Assembly: GCF_004919045.1 (NCBI RefSeq)
Contig: NZ_SWDW01000001.1
Location: 186,001 to 250,000, forward strand
Reading direction: 5' to 3'
DNA from: Sinomonas albida
GTDB taxonomy: Bacteria; Actinomycetota; Actinomycetes; Actinomycetales; Micrococcaceae
Length of the DNA: 64,000 nt
Numbering within the stretch: position 1 is the stretch's first letter; every line of letters starts with the position of its first letter. This document shows positions 43,959-53,736 of this stretch, piece by piece. The notes below the pieces were generated by a model. That model saw only the letters and a program-made list of their open reading frames with translations, ran no database searches and was not told where the DNA came from. A program made the translations under genes and the position numbers.

Positions 43959-46900
43959 TCAGGCGTCCTTCCGTAAGAAGATCTGTTTAAGGGGCGTCTC
44001 CGCATCGACGTCGCGCATGCTCTCCGGGGTTGCCCAGGGCGCGTGGTCGAGAGAGAACACGAAGTCCTCCTTTTCTAAAGCCTGGCTGTACCGGATCAGG
44101 AGGGCATTGGCCGCGTTCTTCTCGTCCTTGTACTGCAAGGATGACTTTCCTGCCGCTTCGGTGGCCCATACCGACAGCAGCGCCTCGAGCTGGGCGTATG
44201 TAGCCTCGGCCTCAGGAGGGGCGACGCGGGACACGCGTTCCACCAGGTGACTCTTGATTTCCTCAACGATTGCCGCGTGGTCCTCGACTGTTGCTGCCGC
44301 GCCGTCCACGGCCATTGCGGGTGAGAGCATTCGCACGGCGGAGACGAGGGCTCCGTGCAGGGCGCGATCCCGGGAACGGGCGGCAAAGGGGGTGGCGCTT
44401 GTGGCTTCGACGGCGCGGTACATGGCCTGATGGAACGGGACGAAGCCTTCGAAGTGCGAGCGGTCCCTGGATTTGGCCGCGTTGAAGATGGTAACCACGA
44501 GCCCCGGCCACCGGCGCCCCACGCGGCTGGTGGCCTGGATGTATTCGGCGCTGGACTGGGGCTGGCCCATGACTGCCATGAGCCCGAGACGGTCGACGTC
44601 GAGCCCGACGGAGATCATGTTGGTGGCCAGGACCACGCTGTCGACTCCAGGTTCTCCGAACCGGCTCTCGAGATTCTTCAGACGGACGGGGATCAGGTTG
44701 TTGGCGACGCGGCTTGTTAGCTCGCTCGGGTTCACGTCGCGCACCTGGTCGCGCTGGCCGTCGCGGGCAGCGAGGAGCCCAAGCCGGACTCGGACATCGT
44801 CGCTGACCTGTAGGTACGCGCTGCCGAGCACGCGGAGGCTGTTGAAGTAGCCCATAAGCGTCCAGTAGGGATCGCGGTCCTCGTCGCGGCCCTCAATCCG
44901 CAGGCTGGAATTCAGCAAGGAGGCGTAGACGCGGACCATGAGGGTGGCGTGGCTTGTGCCGGAGGCCATGACGCCCACGTACTCGCGCGTGCCGAATTCT
45001 TCGCGCGGGGCCTTTTCGGCGAAGAACGAATCGTCGGGGAGCAGCCCGGGGGGCGGGAAGAGGCGCGATTTGCGGTCGAAGACTGCGGAGATTTGTGCCT
45101 CAGCGCGCCGGATTGTCGCGGTCGAGGCGATGACCTTGGGCTTTCGGGCTCCTTCCTCCGGGGACCGGAAAGCGTCGCTGGCTGCCAGGTCGAATGCGGA
45201 TTCGTATAGTCCGACGGTCGACCCGAGTGGTCCGGAGATGAGATGCAATTCGTCCTGGATGATTAGATCGGGGCCGTGGTCGCCAGAATTGGCGCGTCCG
45301 AAGATGTTGGCGATTGCGCCGTTCCACGCCATTTGGGCGAATTTATCGACTGTCGCGATGACGAGCTCGGGGCGCTCCCGGTAGATGTCGGAGTCGACCA
45401 GATGGACCGGCAAGCCTGAACGATAGTCGCAGGACGTGCTCGGGCACTCGATGACCATCCGTTCGTAGGGCAGTCTGCGGACGTCGTAGTCGGCCTCGCT
45501 GAGGACACGTCCGCACCAGGGGCAGGCTTTGAGCTGCACCGGATTGCCTTCCATCACGTCCTCGCCCCGAGCGAGTCTGCTGAGGTTCCTCCTTGCGGTC
45601 TTGGCATCGTTCGGCGTGGCTCCGGCCCCCACCCATAAGCCGATGCCGAAGGCCTCCTCTCCCAGTTCGGCATCTGCCCTCCGAAGGTGCTCGAGGGAGC
45701 AGATGAGCATGGCGGCGCGCTCGAACTGCTGGATCGTCAGGAGGCGGAGGGTATATCGCATGATCACGGCAACGCCCTTCGCGCTGTTGTCCCGGAGCCT
45801 GCGCAGAAGGATGGTGTAGGCGATCAGCCCGAGATACGCCTCCGTCTTGCCGCCACCGGTCGGGAACCAGAGAAGGTCCGCGATGCCGCGGTCGGAGTGG
45901 CCTGGCTGGGTCAACGAAGGGAGATTGAGCAGGATGAAGGCGATCTGGAAAGGCCGCCACCGTTGGTCCTGGTCGAGGGTGAAGGCGGCGGTTGACTTCG
46001 AACGCACCCAATCCTGACGCGATCTCTGAAGGTGCATCGCGCGGTTGGCCAGCTGGAAGGCTTTGAACGCCTCGGGGTCTGCGGCGATCAGGTCGATGCC
46101 CGCTTGGATGCGGTCGGCGGCCGCGGATGCGGATTCGAGATGGCGTTCTGCGGTTGCTCGCAGGTGCTCTGGGATGTCCCCGCCGGAGTTCCCTGCGATG
46201 AGGCTGTCGCGTTTGTTGGCTATCCAGCTCCGGTATTCGTTGACCAGGAGGGCGAGTTCTTCGGCGATTCGTGTGGCGTCTGCCTGACTGAGGAAGCCGA
46301 GGCGGAGGTCTGCCGACACTTCACCGGCCATGGCTCTGGGAACTTCCTGGCGGGGGACAAACGTCGTGGAGACGCGCTGGCAGAGAGCGCCGTGGACATC
46401 GCCGTCCCCCCACGTGGTGGCACAGCCGTGTCCGGCCGCGAACATGCGGGCGTTCCTGTAGAGGAGCTGAGCGCTGGCCATGTCTTGTTCCGCCGGGGCT
46501 TCTGTATGGAGGGACTGGCGGTCCACGAGAGCGGGCCGCGGTGTTTCCACGGCCAGTCCCACTTGGAACCAGCAGTTGAGGTCCTTATCACCTTCGGCTG
46601 GCTTGGGCAGACGGTTCCGCAGAGCAACCGTGACAGTGACGAGGTCGGCCTGAGGCGGGCGTGCAAGGACGTACAGCTCCAGTTCGCCGTAGATGGGATG
46701 CGTGACTTCGCCAGCGGGGTTCGAGACGTCGACCGTCAAGGGCGGCAGGTCCTGGGCATGACGTGCCCAACGTCCGGATAGCGACCCATTCTGGGTCTGG
46801 CCGTCAGAGGCAGCCGGGACGTACCGTGCCGCCTGTGGGCGGACAGTGAAGAGACGGGTGACGCGGGTGTCGATCGTGAATGTCATACCGATGCTCGAGG

Positions 46901-47144
46901 GGTAGGTCATGCGGGAAGCCGCGACTGGGCTGTCTTGGACCTCGTCGTCTGAGGGGGTTCCCGCGTCGGGGTCGTCGGCGACTGCGTCGAGGGATTCGCC
47001 GGACATCGGCCAGAGGACGCCTGTCAGATAGCGGTCGAGGGGCCGTTCGTCGAGGACCTCGTCGATTTCGCCGGGACCGTAGAGGTCCGTGACGAGACGG
47101 TCCACCATTTCGGATCGGAACGCATATTTCGGTGCAAGACTCAT
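43959..47144 (-). CDS. drmA: DrmA-family DISARM helicase
   Basis: A 1061-residue protein. Helicase motifs are WFPTGGGKTEAYLGL near residue 430 (motif I), IIQDELHLISG near 632 (DELH box), ASTATIRRAEAQ (motif III), VLATNMISVGLDVDRLGLM and QATSRVGRRWPGLVVT (motif VI). An internal zinc ribbon (CPWCGRVLSEADY, CPSTSCDY) sits between motifs Ia and II. The N-terminal 400 residues are the DrmA-specific region. DrmA is the DNA translocase of DISARM anti-phage systems. ATG 47144 follows the UvrD-like stop by 13 nt; the ribosome-binding site is poor and an upstream start at 47261 is possible but would overlap the neighbour. Confidence 0.9.
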   Translation of the reverse strand: MSLAPKYAFRSEMVDRLVTDLYGPGEIDEVLDERPLDRYLTGVLWPMSGESLDAVADDPDAGTPSDDEVQDSPVAASRMTYPSSIGMTFTIDTRVTRLFTVRPQAARYVPAASDGQTQNGSLSGRWARHAQDLPPLTVDVSNPAGEVTHPIYGELELYVLARPPQADLVTVTVALRNRLPKPAEGDKDLNCWFQVGLAVETPRPALVDRQSLHTEAPAEQDMASAQLLYRNARMFAAGHGCATTWGDGDVHGALCQRVSTTFVPRQEVPRAMAGEVSADLRLGFLSQADATRIAEELALLVNEYRSWIANKRDSLIAGNSGGDIPEHLRATAERHLESASAAADRIQAGIDLIAADPEAFKAFQLANRAMHLQRSRQDWVRSKSTAAFTLDQDQRWRPFQIAFILLNLPSLTQPGHSDRGIADLLWFPTGGGKTEAYLGLIAYTILLRRLRDNSAKGVAVIMRYTLRLLTIQQFERAAMLICSLEHLRRADAELGEEAFGIGLWVGAGATPNDAKTARRNLSRLARGEDVMEGNPVQLKACPWCGRVLSEADYDVRRLPYERMVIECPSTSCDYRSGLPVHLVDSDIYRERPELVIATVDKFAQMAWNGAIANIFGRANSGDHGPDLIIQDELHLISGPLGSTVGLYESAFDLAASDAFRSPEEGARKPKVIASTATIRRAEAQISAVFDRKSRLFPPPGLLPDDSFFAEKAPREEFGTREYVGVMASGTSHATLMVRVYASLLNSSLRIEGRDEDRDPYWTLMGYFNSLRVLGSAYLQVSDDVRVRLGLLAARDGQRDQVRDVNPSELTSRVANNLIPVRLKNLESRFGEPGVDSVVLATNMISVGLDVDRLGLMAVMGQPQSSAEYIQATSRVGRRWPGLVVTIFNAAKSRDRSHFEGFVPFHQAMYRAVEATSATPFAARSRDRALHGALVSAVRMLSPAMAVDGAAATVEDHAAIVEEIKSHLVERVSRVAPPEAEATYAQLEALLSVWATEAAGKSSLQYKDEKNAANALLIRYSQALEKEDFVFSLDHAPWATPESMRDVDAETPLKQIFLRKDA

Positions 47145-47157
47145 GGCTAACGTCAAC

Positions 47158-48969
47158 TCACTTCCAACTCGCGCGGGCCAGGCCTGAGAACCTCGGGACG
47201 AGCCAGAGCCCTGATCTCCCGAGTCCAACTTCGTCTGTATGCTCCGGACTCCCTGCTGCACTTTCGACCGAGGAGAGACGCAGACCTGTAAAGCTCACGG
47301 GCCATCGGAAGTCTCCCCCTCTGTAGAAGACCCTTCGGACATCGCGGCCGAATTTTTCGGTTGAAATGCCGAGTGCTCTGCCATCCAGGGTCTGGAACTC
47401 GTAGAAGGCCGGATGGGCCTCATCAGCGTCGATGATCCGGATGGCCTGCGCCTGGGTGCCGATCGACGAGTCGAGTATCGCCGACTGGACCGGCAGGGCA
47501 TCGTGCGATCGGCTGGCGTAGGGGGACGTCGAGCGGACATCCGAGGATTCAATCGCCACTCTGGATGCGTAGTCCCCGTGCTTCCCAAACCGGCGTTCGG
47601 TCCACCGTCCTGTGGCCGCGTGCTTCTGGGCGAAGGTTCCTCGGGGCCGTTCGAGGCGAGCTGAGAAGATGGATTCGCGCGCGCGGCTGAGTGCCACATA
47701 GGTGCGGCGGACGAGGCTGGCGAAGTCGGGCTGGGAGTCGCTGCGCTCGTCCGGCTCGATGTAGAGCACATGGTCGTACTCGAGTCCCTTAGCCCTGTGA
47801 ATGGTCGAGACTGTCAGCGGGAGCGAGTCGCTGGCTGTCAGCGGCAGGGGCAGGGAGCCTCGCGCGATCTTTCGGGCGAGTTCGGCCAGATCGAGGGACC
47901 AGGGATCGCGCCAGTTGGCTTCGGATTGCTTCAGCAGGGCCCAGTCCCCGGCTGGGTCCTGCCGCCCTGCAGAGTTGAGCCCTTCAAGCACGGTCGCTTC
48001 TGGGTGCTTTGTGGGGGCCAGCTCGTGGAGCGCTTGCCATATCCACCTCGCGGCGCCCATGTCCTGAGCTCTTCGACGTACGCCGTGTTCTATTCTCTGC
48101 TGGTCGAGTGCCTCGCTGATCAACAGCACCTCGTAGTTCGTCGCACAGAGGATCGCGGCAGTTTCAGGGTCGGGCCGTAGAACCGCGCCCACGTCGAGGA
48201 ACGAGGTGCTTGTCGCGTCTTCGGTTCGGTAAGCCTCGAGGGCCTTGTACGCGCCAGCGGCGGCCCGCGGATCCCCGAGCTCGGTGTCGCGGAGGGCCTT
48301 CCCGACCTCGATCAGCTGCCTTACGCGCTCGCTCTGGGCCCTGTAGTTGTGCTCGAGGCCTCGGGGTTCGGCGCCATAGGCGCTGACGAGAGTGTCGAAG
48401 AGCTGCTGCGCAGTCGTCTCTGCGGCGGATGCCTGGAGCTGGAAGTCGTAAACGCCTTGGAGCGGGTCGCCGAGGAACGTGAACCCGAGATCCTCTGGCG
48501 CGTTCTCGAGGATGACCGTCGCCAGCCGGGCGCGGTCGCCGACCAGGTCCTGGGCTTCGTCGACGCACAGGTGCCGCAGACCCAAGAGGAAGCTCGGCAG
48601 CCCGTGCTCCTCGACCAAGGCCGTGGCCTGGCGTATCCGCTGTTCGAAGGATCCGCATTCGGCGCCGCCGTCCGGCCCGAGGAGATCGAGGATGATCGCG
48701 CTGGCCAGCGAGTCGAAGGTTCGGATCATGACTTGATCGACATCAGCGGAGAGAGCCCGTTTCCGCGCGGTTTCGACGGCAGCGCGAGAGAAGCTGAGCA
48801 CAAGGATCTCATCGGCCGGGTTCAGGCCTTCCGCCTCTGCGAGGTGGAGGATCCGTGATACGAGCACCTCGGTCTTGCCCTGGCCCGCGCCAGCAGTCAC
48901 GTACTGCCGGTCCTCGGCAGGGGCCGTGGCAACTTCGGTTTGGCTGCGGTCGAGTTCGAAAGCGTTCAC
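47158..48969 (-). CDS. UvrD/Rep-like superfamily 1 helicase in a defence operon
   Basis: A 603-residue helicase: AGAGQGKT at residues 26-33 (motif I), CVDEAQDL at about 135-142 (motif II), FLGDPLQGVYDF (III) and NYRAQSERVR (IV). VSTIHRAKGLEYDHVLYIEP (V) and RRTYVALSRARESIF (VI) follow. The C-terminal 140 residues after motif VI match nothing known to me and are partly acidic. The start is GTG 48969, overlapping the stop of the large helicase gene as GTGA. UvrD-type helicases occur in Gabija and other defence systems but are not standard DISARM components. Confidence 0.88.
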   Translation of the reverse strand: MNAFELDRSQTEVATAPAEDRQYVTAGAGQGKTEVLVSRILHLAEAEGLNPADEILVLSFSRAAVETARKRALSADVDQVMIRTFDSLASAIILDLLGPDGGAECGSFEQRIRQATALVEEHGLPSFLLGLRHLCVDEAQDLVGDRARLATVILENAPEDLGFTFLGDPLQGVYDFQLQASAAETTAQQLFDTLVSAYGAEPRGLEHNYRAQSERVRQLIEVGKALRDTELGDPRAAAGAYKALEAYRTEDATSTSFLDVGAVLRPDPETAAILCATNYEVLLISEALDQQRIEHGVRRRAQDMGAARWIWQALHELAPTKHPEATVLEGLNSAGRQDPAGDWALLKQSEANWRDPWSLDLAELARKIARGSLPLPLTASDSLPLTVSTIHRAKGLEYDHVLYIEPDERSDSQPDFASLVRRTYVALSRARESIFSARLERPRGTFAQKHAATGRWTERRFGKHGDYASRVAIESSDVRSTSPYASRSHDALPVQSAILDSSIGTQAQAIRIIDADEAHPAFYEFQTLDGRALGISTEKFGRDVRRVFYRGGDFRWPVSFTGLRLSSVESAAGSPEHTDEVGLGRSGLWLVPRFSGLARASWK

Positions 48970-51900
48970 GGTTCGCGGTTCCAGAGGTACTCGAAGTGAT
49001 TGAACGCGAGCCGCTGTCCGAATTGGTCGATGTTGTCCTTGACGTTGACGATAAGGACTTCCTCACTGCCGCCGTTCTTCGGACCTCGAAGCCCGCGCCC
49101 GATCATCTGCAGGTACTTGTTTGGGGTGAATGTCGGCCTGCAGACGTAGACAGCACCGACCTTCGGTGCATCGAAACCCTGCGAGAGCACATCGAAGTTG
49201 GTCAGGACCCGGATCTTGCCCGAACGGAAGTCCTCGATCTCGCGCCTCCTATCGGACGGGTTGGTCTTCGACGAGATCGCGGCTGCTCGGATGCCCTCCG
49301 CGGTGAGCGTCGCGGCCAGCGCCTCTGCGTGGTCGACTGATGCCGCGAAGACCAGCGCCGTCTCTTTGGGCGCAACAGAATGGAGATGGTCCAGGATGGT
49401 GTCGTTCCGCGTCTTGCTCTTGGCCACGATATCCAGATCGATCCGGGTTTCCAGCATGGCGCTGTCTCCACGGTCCGGGCGCTGGACGCCCTTGGTCAGT
49501 TGGAGCTCGATCCCGTCCAGCGCCTCGTGCCGCACGCGGGCAAGCACTCCCATCGACTGAAGATATGCATGGGCGTTGTCGGTGGTGAAAAGCGATGGCA
49601 TCAGGAGATGCCCGTCGAAGCGCCTCACAAGACGTGTTGTCTCGGCTTCGTTGGTTCCCTTGTACGGAGTTGCTGAGAGGCCGATGAGAGGTTTGCCCCT
49701 CTGCGAGCTGCCTCTGCCGAAGGCCCGGAACACCTCTGTGTAGGTGGGGGCGATGGCTCCGTGCGCCTCATCGACGATGAGGATGTCGGCGCCGAAGAGC
49801 CACGCGTATTCTTCGCGCTCACCCGTGTCATGCACGATACTGCTCAGGGTTTGGATGGTGGCAACGACGACGTGCAGCCGAGTCTCTTCGGGCTTGGGTC
49901 GTCTTCCGTCCCAGAGGCGGCCTACAGCCATCCGCTTCCCCGGAACCCCGGCCCCTTGCCACACGTAGAGCCATGCTTCCACCGCCTGTTCGCAGAGCTC
50001 TTCGGTCTGGGCCAACCAAACGACAAGCTTCTGACCCTCTGAACGGGCGACGTGCTGAATGACCGATTCGACAGCGACTCGGGTCTTGCCTGCCCCTGTC
50101 GGAAGCTGGACGATAGCCCGGTTTTCAGTTTGGCGTTCGAGGACGGCCAGAATCTGCTTGCTGACATCCACCTGGTAGTCGTGCATCGCACTGAGACGTA
50201 CCGGACCCATCACTTCTTCGCGAACAGGCTTGCGGATTTCGCTGGAACCCGCAAAGTCCTCCGAGATCCCCAGCTTTCGCACGAAGCTGCGGGCGGCAGC
50301 GCTGCCCTTGAACTGGCTGGGGGTCTCGATCCCCTGTTCTTCCAAGAATGGTCGAATCTTCTGGAGAAGGCTTGCCCCATGGAGTGTGCTTGCGAGCTGC
50401 ACGAGAGCTGTGCCGGAGATCTCCTCGTCGCTTCTGCTGTTGAGCAGGGCAAAGACGTGGTCGGGAATCAGCGACCGTATGGTGGATTCTCCTACCAGCT
50501 CCAGCAGCTTCTCCTCATCAGTCTGCTTTGCCTGGATCTTGCGCAGCCTTTCGGCCTGATCGTGCTCCTTCTTGGCCTGTTGGGCGTTGTCGAGGGCCGT
50601 TCTTGAGTCAACCTTCTTGCCCGTGCTGTCCAGCAGCGCCTGCAGCCAAATCCGGGGAGTCATCGTTTCGAGGTAGTAGAAAGTGTCTGCCTCGCGATAT
50701 GTCTGTCTAACTACGACGGCGGGCGGGTCGCCGGCATCGTTCGTGGTTTCGATTCGAATGTTCTGGCACGGAACAGTGATGAGTTTCGAAATCCCCGATA
50801 CGGCCTTGTTGATGAACGGAATCCGCTTCATCAAGGGCAGGGGGTCTCCCTGCCCTTCGGCCACGAGCTTGGATTCGAACCTGACTTCCAGCGCTGGGAG
50901 GTTCCATTGATCCACAAGGGCCAGGCGGAGCTCGTCTGATTCGACGAACAGTACTGCGGCTTCGCGGTTCTGGGCGAAGTGCTCGTATGTTCGGCGGTCG
51001 GTCGCCACCTGTGCCTCTTCGAAAGGAAGCTCGGCACGTCCATGCTTCGTCATCACCGATACATGCTGTGGCTTCCGGAACCCGTGCAGTGCGGCGATGC
51101 CGTAGAGCTGGTGGAGTTCTGAAAGACCCAGTGACCGATTGGCCAAGGCGTAGATGTAGGGCCAGCTGTACGTCGTGGGATCGGCGGGAAGCCCGAGGAG
51201 ATCGGCGGCGCGCTGATCCAGGGCGACGGGCAAGAAGCCGTCGGGGATGTCGGGAGATCCAGCGACGGCGTTGCGTGTTTCAACGACACCGAGGGGCGTA
51301 TTGAGGGTTCCGTGATTCCGGGCCCACCAGACGTCGGGGTCGAAAACCTTGCGGTCGCTCACGTATTGGTTGTTGATCTTGACTCGCACTTCATAGTGCG
51401 ACTGCTCGAGGATGCGCTCGGTCGCGCGCCGTCTGACATCGGCGCTCGCGTCCGACAGCAGTTCGAGTCCCGGGGTGGCGAAGGGCTGCCCGAAAGCGAG
51501 ATGGATTCCCGATACGGGCGTTGGACTGTTTCGGAAGTCCGCTTCGATGGTCTCCGAGATGGCATTCTTCCATCGCTGGTGCAATCGTCCCGAGCTGATC
51601 TGCACGGGGTCGCCGAGATCGGAGCGCACCTTGAGCGCTTTGAGGACGCGCATGTCTTGAGCATGGAACGAACCGTCGACGACAAGGGATGCATCGTCCA
51701 TGCTTCCCTGGGGGAACAGGGGGCCGCGAAGCCAGACTTCGCCGATGGGCCGCCACTGGCCGTCCTCGCAGCGGACAGGCAGCCAAGTGTTGGTGAGCCC
51801 TTGGAGGAGCTGCAGGACGGAGGGGAGATCGACTGACCGCGACAGGGCCCAGAACGCCTCCAGCGATGCCCAGTCTCCGGGGTTCGATCTGATTGCGGCA

Positions 51901-53624
51901 ATCACCTTCTTGAGGCGGCCCTGCGCGTCGAGGAGTCCGATGTCGAGCTTCCGGAGAAGCTCGCGCGCATTCCGGTACCGGACGAATTCGAGTGACACGA
52001 GGTTCGGGCCGTTATCGTCGTCGTCGATGGGCACGAACAGCGCGCTGCCGATGGGTGCTTGGAGGGATCCGTCGCCCGCTGGAACGATCCGGGCGGAGCG
52101 CATTTCGCCTGCAAGTTCTGAGAAGCGCTGGTTGATCTCCACCGCGATCTCTAGTGCGGCAAGGAAGCCCTCGGCCGTCCGCGGATGCACCACTTCTTCA
52201 AGCCACGCTCTGACCCCGGCCCGATCTTGGTTGGCCATCGAAAGAAGTCGATTGAGGGTGTGATTCCGGGCTGCGTTGCTGGTCAGGCTTCGATGCGCCC
52301 AAGGCCTTTCACGTCCGACGGCGGCATCCCACATGGATTCGAGTCGCTCGGCCTGGTCGAGTTCGGGTTCGATCTGCAGCTCGTTCGCCCTGCGCAGGAC
52401 TCCCATCCGGTCGGGGAGGAAAGTCATGGCCGCGACTGTCGCCATGACAGGCTTGTTGAGGACCTCGTCTGCCCAGGATCGGGCTTCACGGCCACGGGCA
52501 GGGAGGATGTCCAGGATGCTGCCGGGATCCTGAGGGTCGACCAGGTCGGGCAGGGCGAATGCGACAACCCGGGGCAGGCTCTTGGTGAGGATCTCCTCGT
52601 TGTACGGGCCGGCCAGCATGTTCTCGCGGTCTTCGTTGAGCTTGAACGCAGCATTGATGATGCCGCTGAGGGTCGTGTACGACTGCGTCGGGAAGTAATT
52701 CCAGACCCTGCCTAGGCCGCGGCCACGGCTCTTGAGCGGAACGGCCCAAGTGAGCGTCAGCTCGGAGCGGGCCGCAACGCTGCCGGCATCCTTGGCGGCT
52801 TCTGGGGAGGGCTGGTGGGGCACCCGGAAGACGTCCCAAAACTCCGCTTGGCCATCGGCCTGCAGCACGACGCGTTCCCCCAGCCCATGGGGATAGGGCC
52901 TGCGATCTGCCGTCCACGTCTTGCGCTTGCCGGTCCGGCGATTGTCGAGATCGAGGGTGTCGATATGGTCGGCGAACAGGATGAATTCGTGAGGGAACCG
53001 CTCGAGCTCTTCATCAAGCCATGGCGTTCGATCCTTGAGGGGAATTCGGACGATGGTAGTAGCCCAGTCCATGAGTTCGGAGAGCGCCGGGTCTGCGGCG
53101 GCCGCGCTGACCGGATCGAAAGGCTCAGCGAGCCGCAGGGCCGGGTACCGTTCTCTGCCCCCGACGATTCCGGAGATTGCTGCAGCCGAGCGAGCCCGAT
53201 CCCATTTGACGGAGACAGTGCGACTGATGATCTGCGGGGTGTCCGTCAACTGCAACACTGATTTGAAGCCGAGTCCGAATCGGCCGATCTCGTCGTCACG
53301 CTTCTGGGACGAGTGGGACATGAGCAGAGCTTCAAGGCCTCCCTGTGTCAGCGGATCGCCCTCATTAGCACAATAGAGCGAGCTTTCCGTCAGCACGAAA
53401 GCCAGCCTGCCGGACGTGCCCCTCATCGCGTCGGCAGCATTCTGGGCCAGCTCGTTGAGCTGCTTTCGCCCGTAGCCGCTCTCCACGGTGCTGCGCTCCA
53501 GAGCGTCGTGCTCCTTGACGAGTTCCGGCCTAACCCTGTACGCCTCCAACGCGGCCCGTCCGTCTGCGACGAGCCATCGGCCCAGGCTTCCCTCTGGTCC
53601 TTGCCATTCCGCCGCGTTCAACAT
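48966..53624 (-). CDS. GHKL-ATPase / superfamily 2 helicase fusion protein in a defence operon
   Basis: A 1552-residue protein. Residues 1 to about 330 form a GHKL (Hsp90/sacsin-like) ATPase: N-box NELAQNAADA at 57-66 and G-box IGRFGLGFKS at 113-122. A long middle region of about 800 residues has no recognisable domain. The C-terminal 400 residues are an SF2 helicase: QLPTGAGKTRVAVES near 1178, LIVDEAHGAIAPT near 1283, GLSATPYKGT and QMIGRGLRGP near 1508. ATG 53624 is preferred over 53669 because GAGGGGAG precedes it. The gene stands where drmE or drmD would be in canonical DISARM. It probably acts in sensing or remodelling phage DNA; this is inference. Confidence 0.88.
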   Translation of the reverse strand: MLNAAEWQGPEGSLGRWLVADGRAALEAYRVRPELVKEHDALERSTVESGYGRKQLNELAQNAADAMRGTSGRLAFVLTESSLYCANEGDPLTQGGLEALLMSHSSQKRDDEIGRFGLGFKSVLQLTDTPQIISRTVSVKWDRARSAAAISGIVGGRERYPALRLAEPFDPVSAAAADPALSELMDWATTIVRIPLKDRTPWLDEELERFPHEFILFADHIDTLDLDNRRTGKRKTWTADRRPYPHGLGERVVLQADGQAEFWDVFRVPHQPSPEAAKDAGSVAARSELTLTWAVPLKSRGRGLGRVWNYFPTQSYTTLSGIINAAFKLNEDRENMLAGPYNEEILTKSLPRVVAFALPDLVDPQDPGSILDILPARGREARSWADEVLNKPVMATVAAMTFLPDRMGVLRRANELQIEPELDQAERLESMWDAAVGRERPWAHRSLTSNAARNHTLNRLLSMANQDRAGVRAWLEEVVHPRTAEGFLAALEIAVEINQRFSELAGEMRSARIVPAGDGSLQAPIGSALFVPIDDDDNGPNLVSLEFVRYRNARELLRKLDIGLLDAQGRLKKVIAAIRSNPGDWASLEAFWALSRSVDLPSVLQLLQGLTNTWLPVRCEDGQWRPIGEVWLRGPLFPQGSMDDASLVVDGSFHAQDMRVLKALKVRSDLGDPVQISSGRLHQRWKNAISETIEADFRNSPTPVSGIHLAFGQPFATPGLELLSDASADVRRRATERILEQSHYEVRVKINNQYVSDRKVFDPDVWWARNHGTLNTPLGVVETRNAVAGSPDIPDGFLPVALDQRAADLLGLPADPTTYSWPYIYALANRSLGLSELHQLYGIAALHGFRKPQHVSVMTKHGRAELPFEEAQVATDRRTYEHFAQNREAAVLFVESDELRLALVDQWNLPALEVRFESKLVAEGQGDPLPLMKRIPFINKAVSGISKLITVPCQNIRIETTNDAGDPPAVVVRQTYREADTFYYLETMTPRIWLQALLDSTGKKVDSRTALDNAQQAKKEHDQAERLRKIQAKQTDEEKLLELVGESTIRSLIPDHVFALLNSRSDEEISGTALVQLASTLHGASLLQKIRPFLEEQGIETPSQFKGSAAARSFVRKLGISEDFAGSSEIRKPVREEVMGPVRLSAMHDYQVDVSKQILAVLERQTENRAIVQLPTGAGKTRVAVESVIQHVARSEGQKLVVWLAQTEELCEQAVEAWLYVWQGAGVPGKRMAVGRLWDGRRPKPEETRLHVVVATIQTLSSIVHDTGEREEYAWLFGADILIVDEAHGAIAPTYTEVFRAFGRGSSQRGKPLIGLSATPYKGTNEAETTRLVRRFDGHLLMPSLFTTDNAHAYLQSMGVLARVRHEALDGIELQLTKGVQRPDRGDSAMLETRIDLDIVAKSKTRNDTILDHLHSVAPKETALVFAASVDHAEALAATLTAEGIRAAAISSKTNPSDRRREIEDFRSGKIRVLTNFDVLSQGFDAPKVGAVYVCRPTFTPNKYLQMIGRGLRGPKNGGSEEVLIVNVKDNIDQFGQRLAFNHFEYLWNREP

Positions 53625-53736
53625 TGAAGCTCCCCTCACGGCCTCGGCAATAATGCTCGACGTGGCCAACTTTCATCGTTTATTCGGTTGTATCAGTCGT
53701 CCTCGTCGTCTTGGACCGAGGATCAGGTTGGTCGGA

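Noticed and set aside
48966..53624. Reading the 1552-residue protein as DrmD or DrmE
   Set aside because: Its N-terminus is a GHKL ATPase and its helicase lies at the C-terminus; neither standard DISARM protein has that arrangement.
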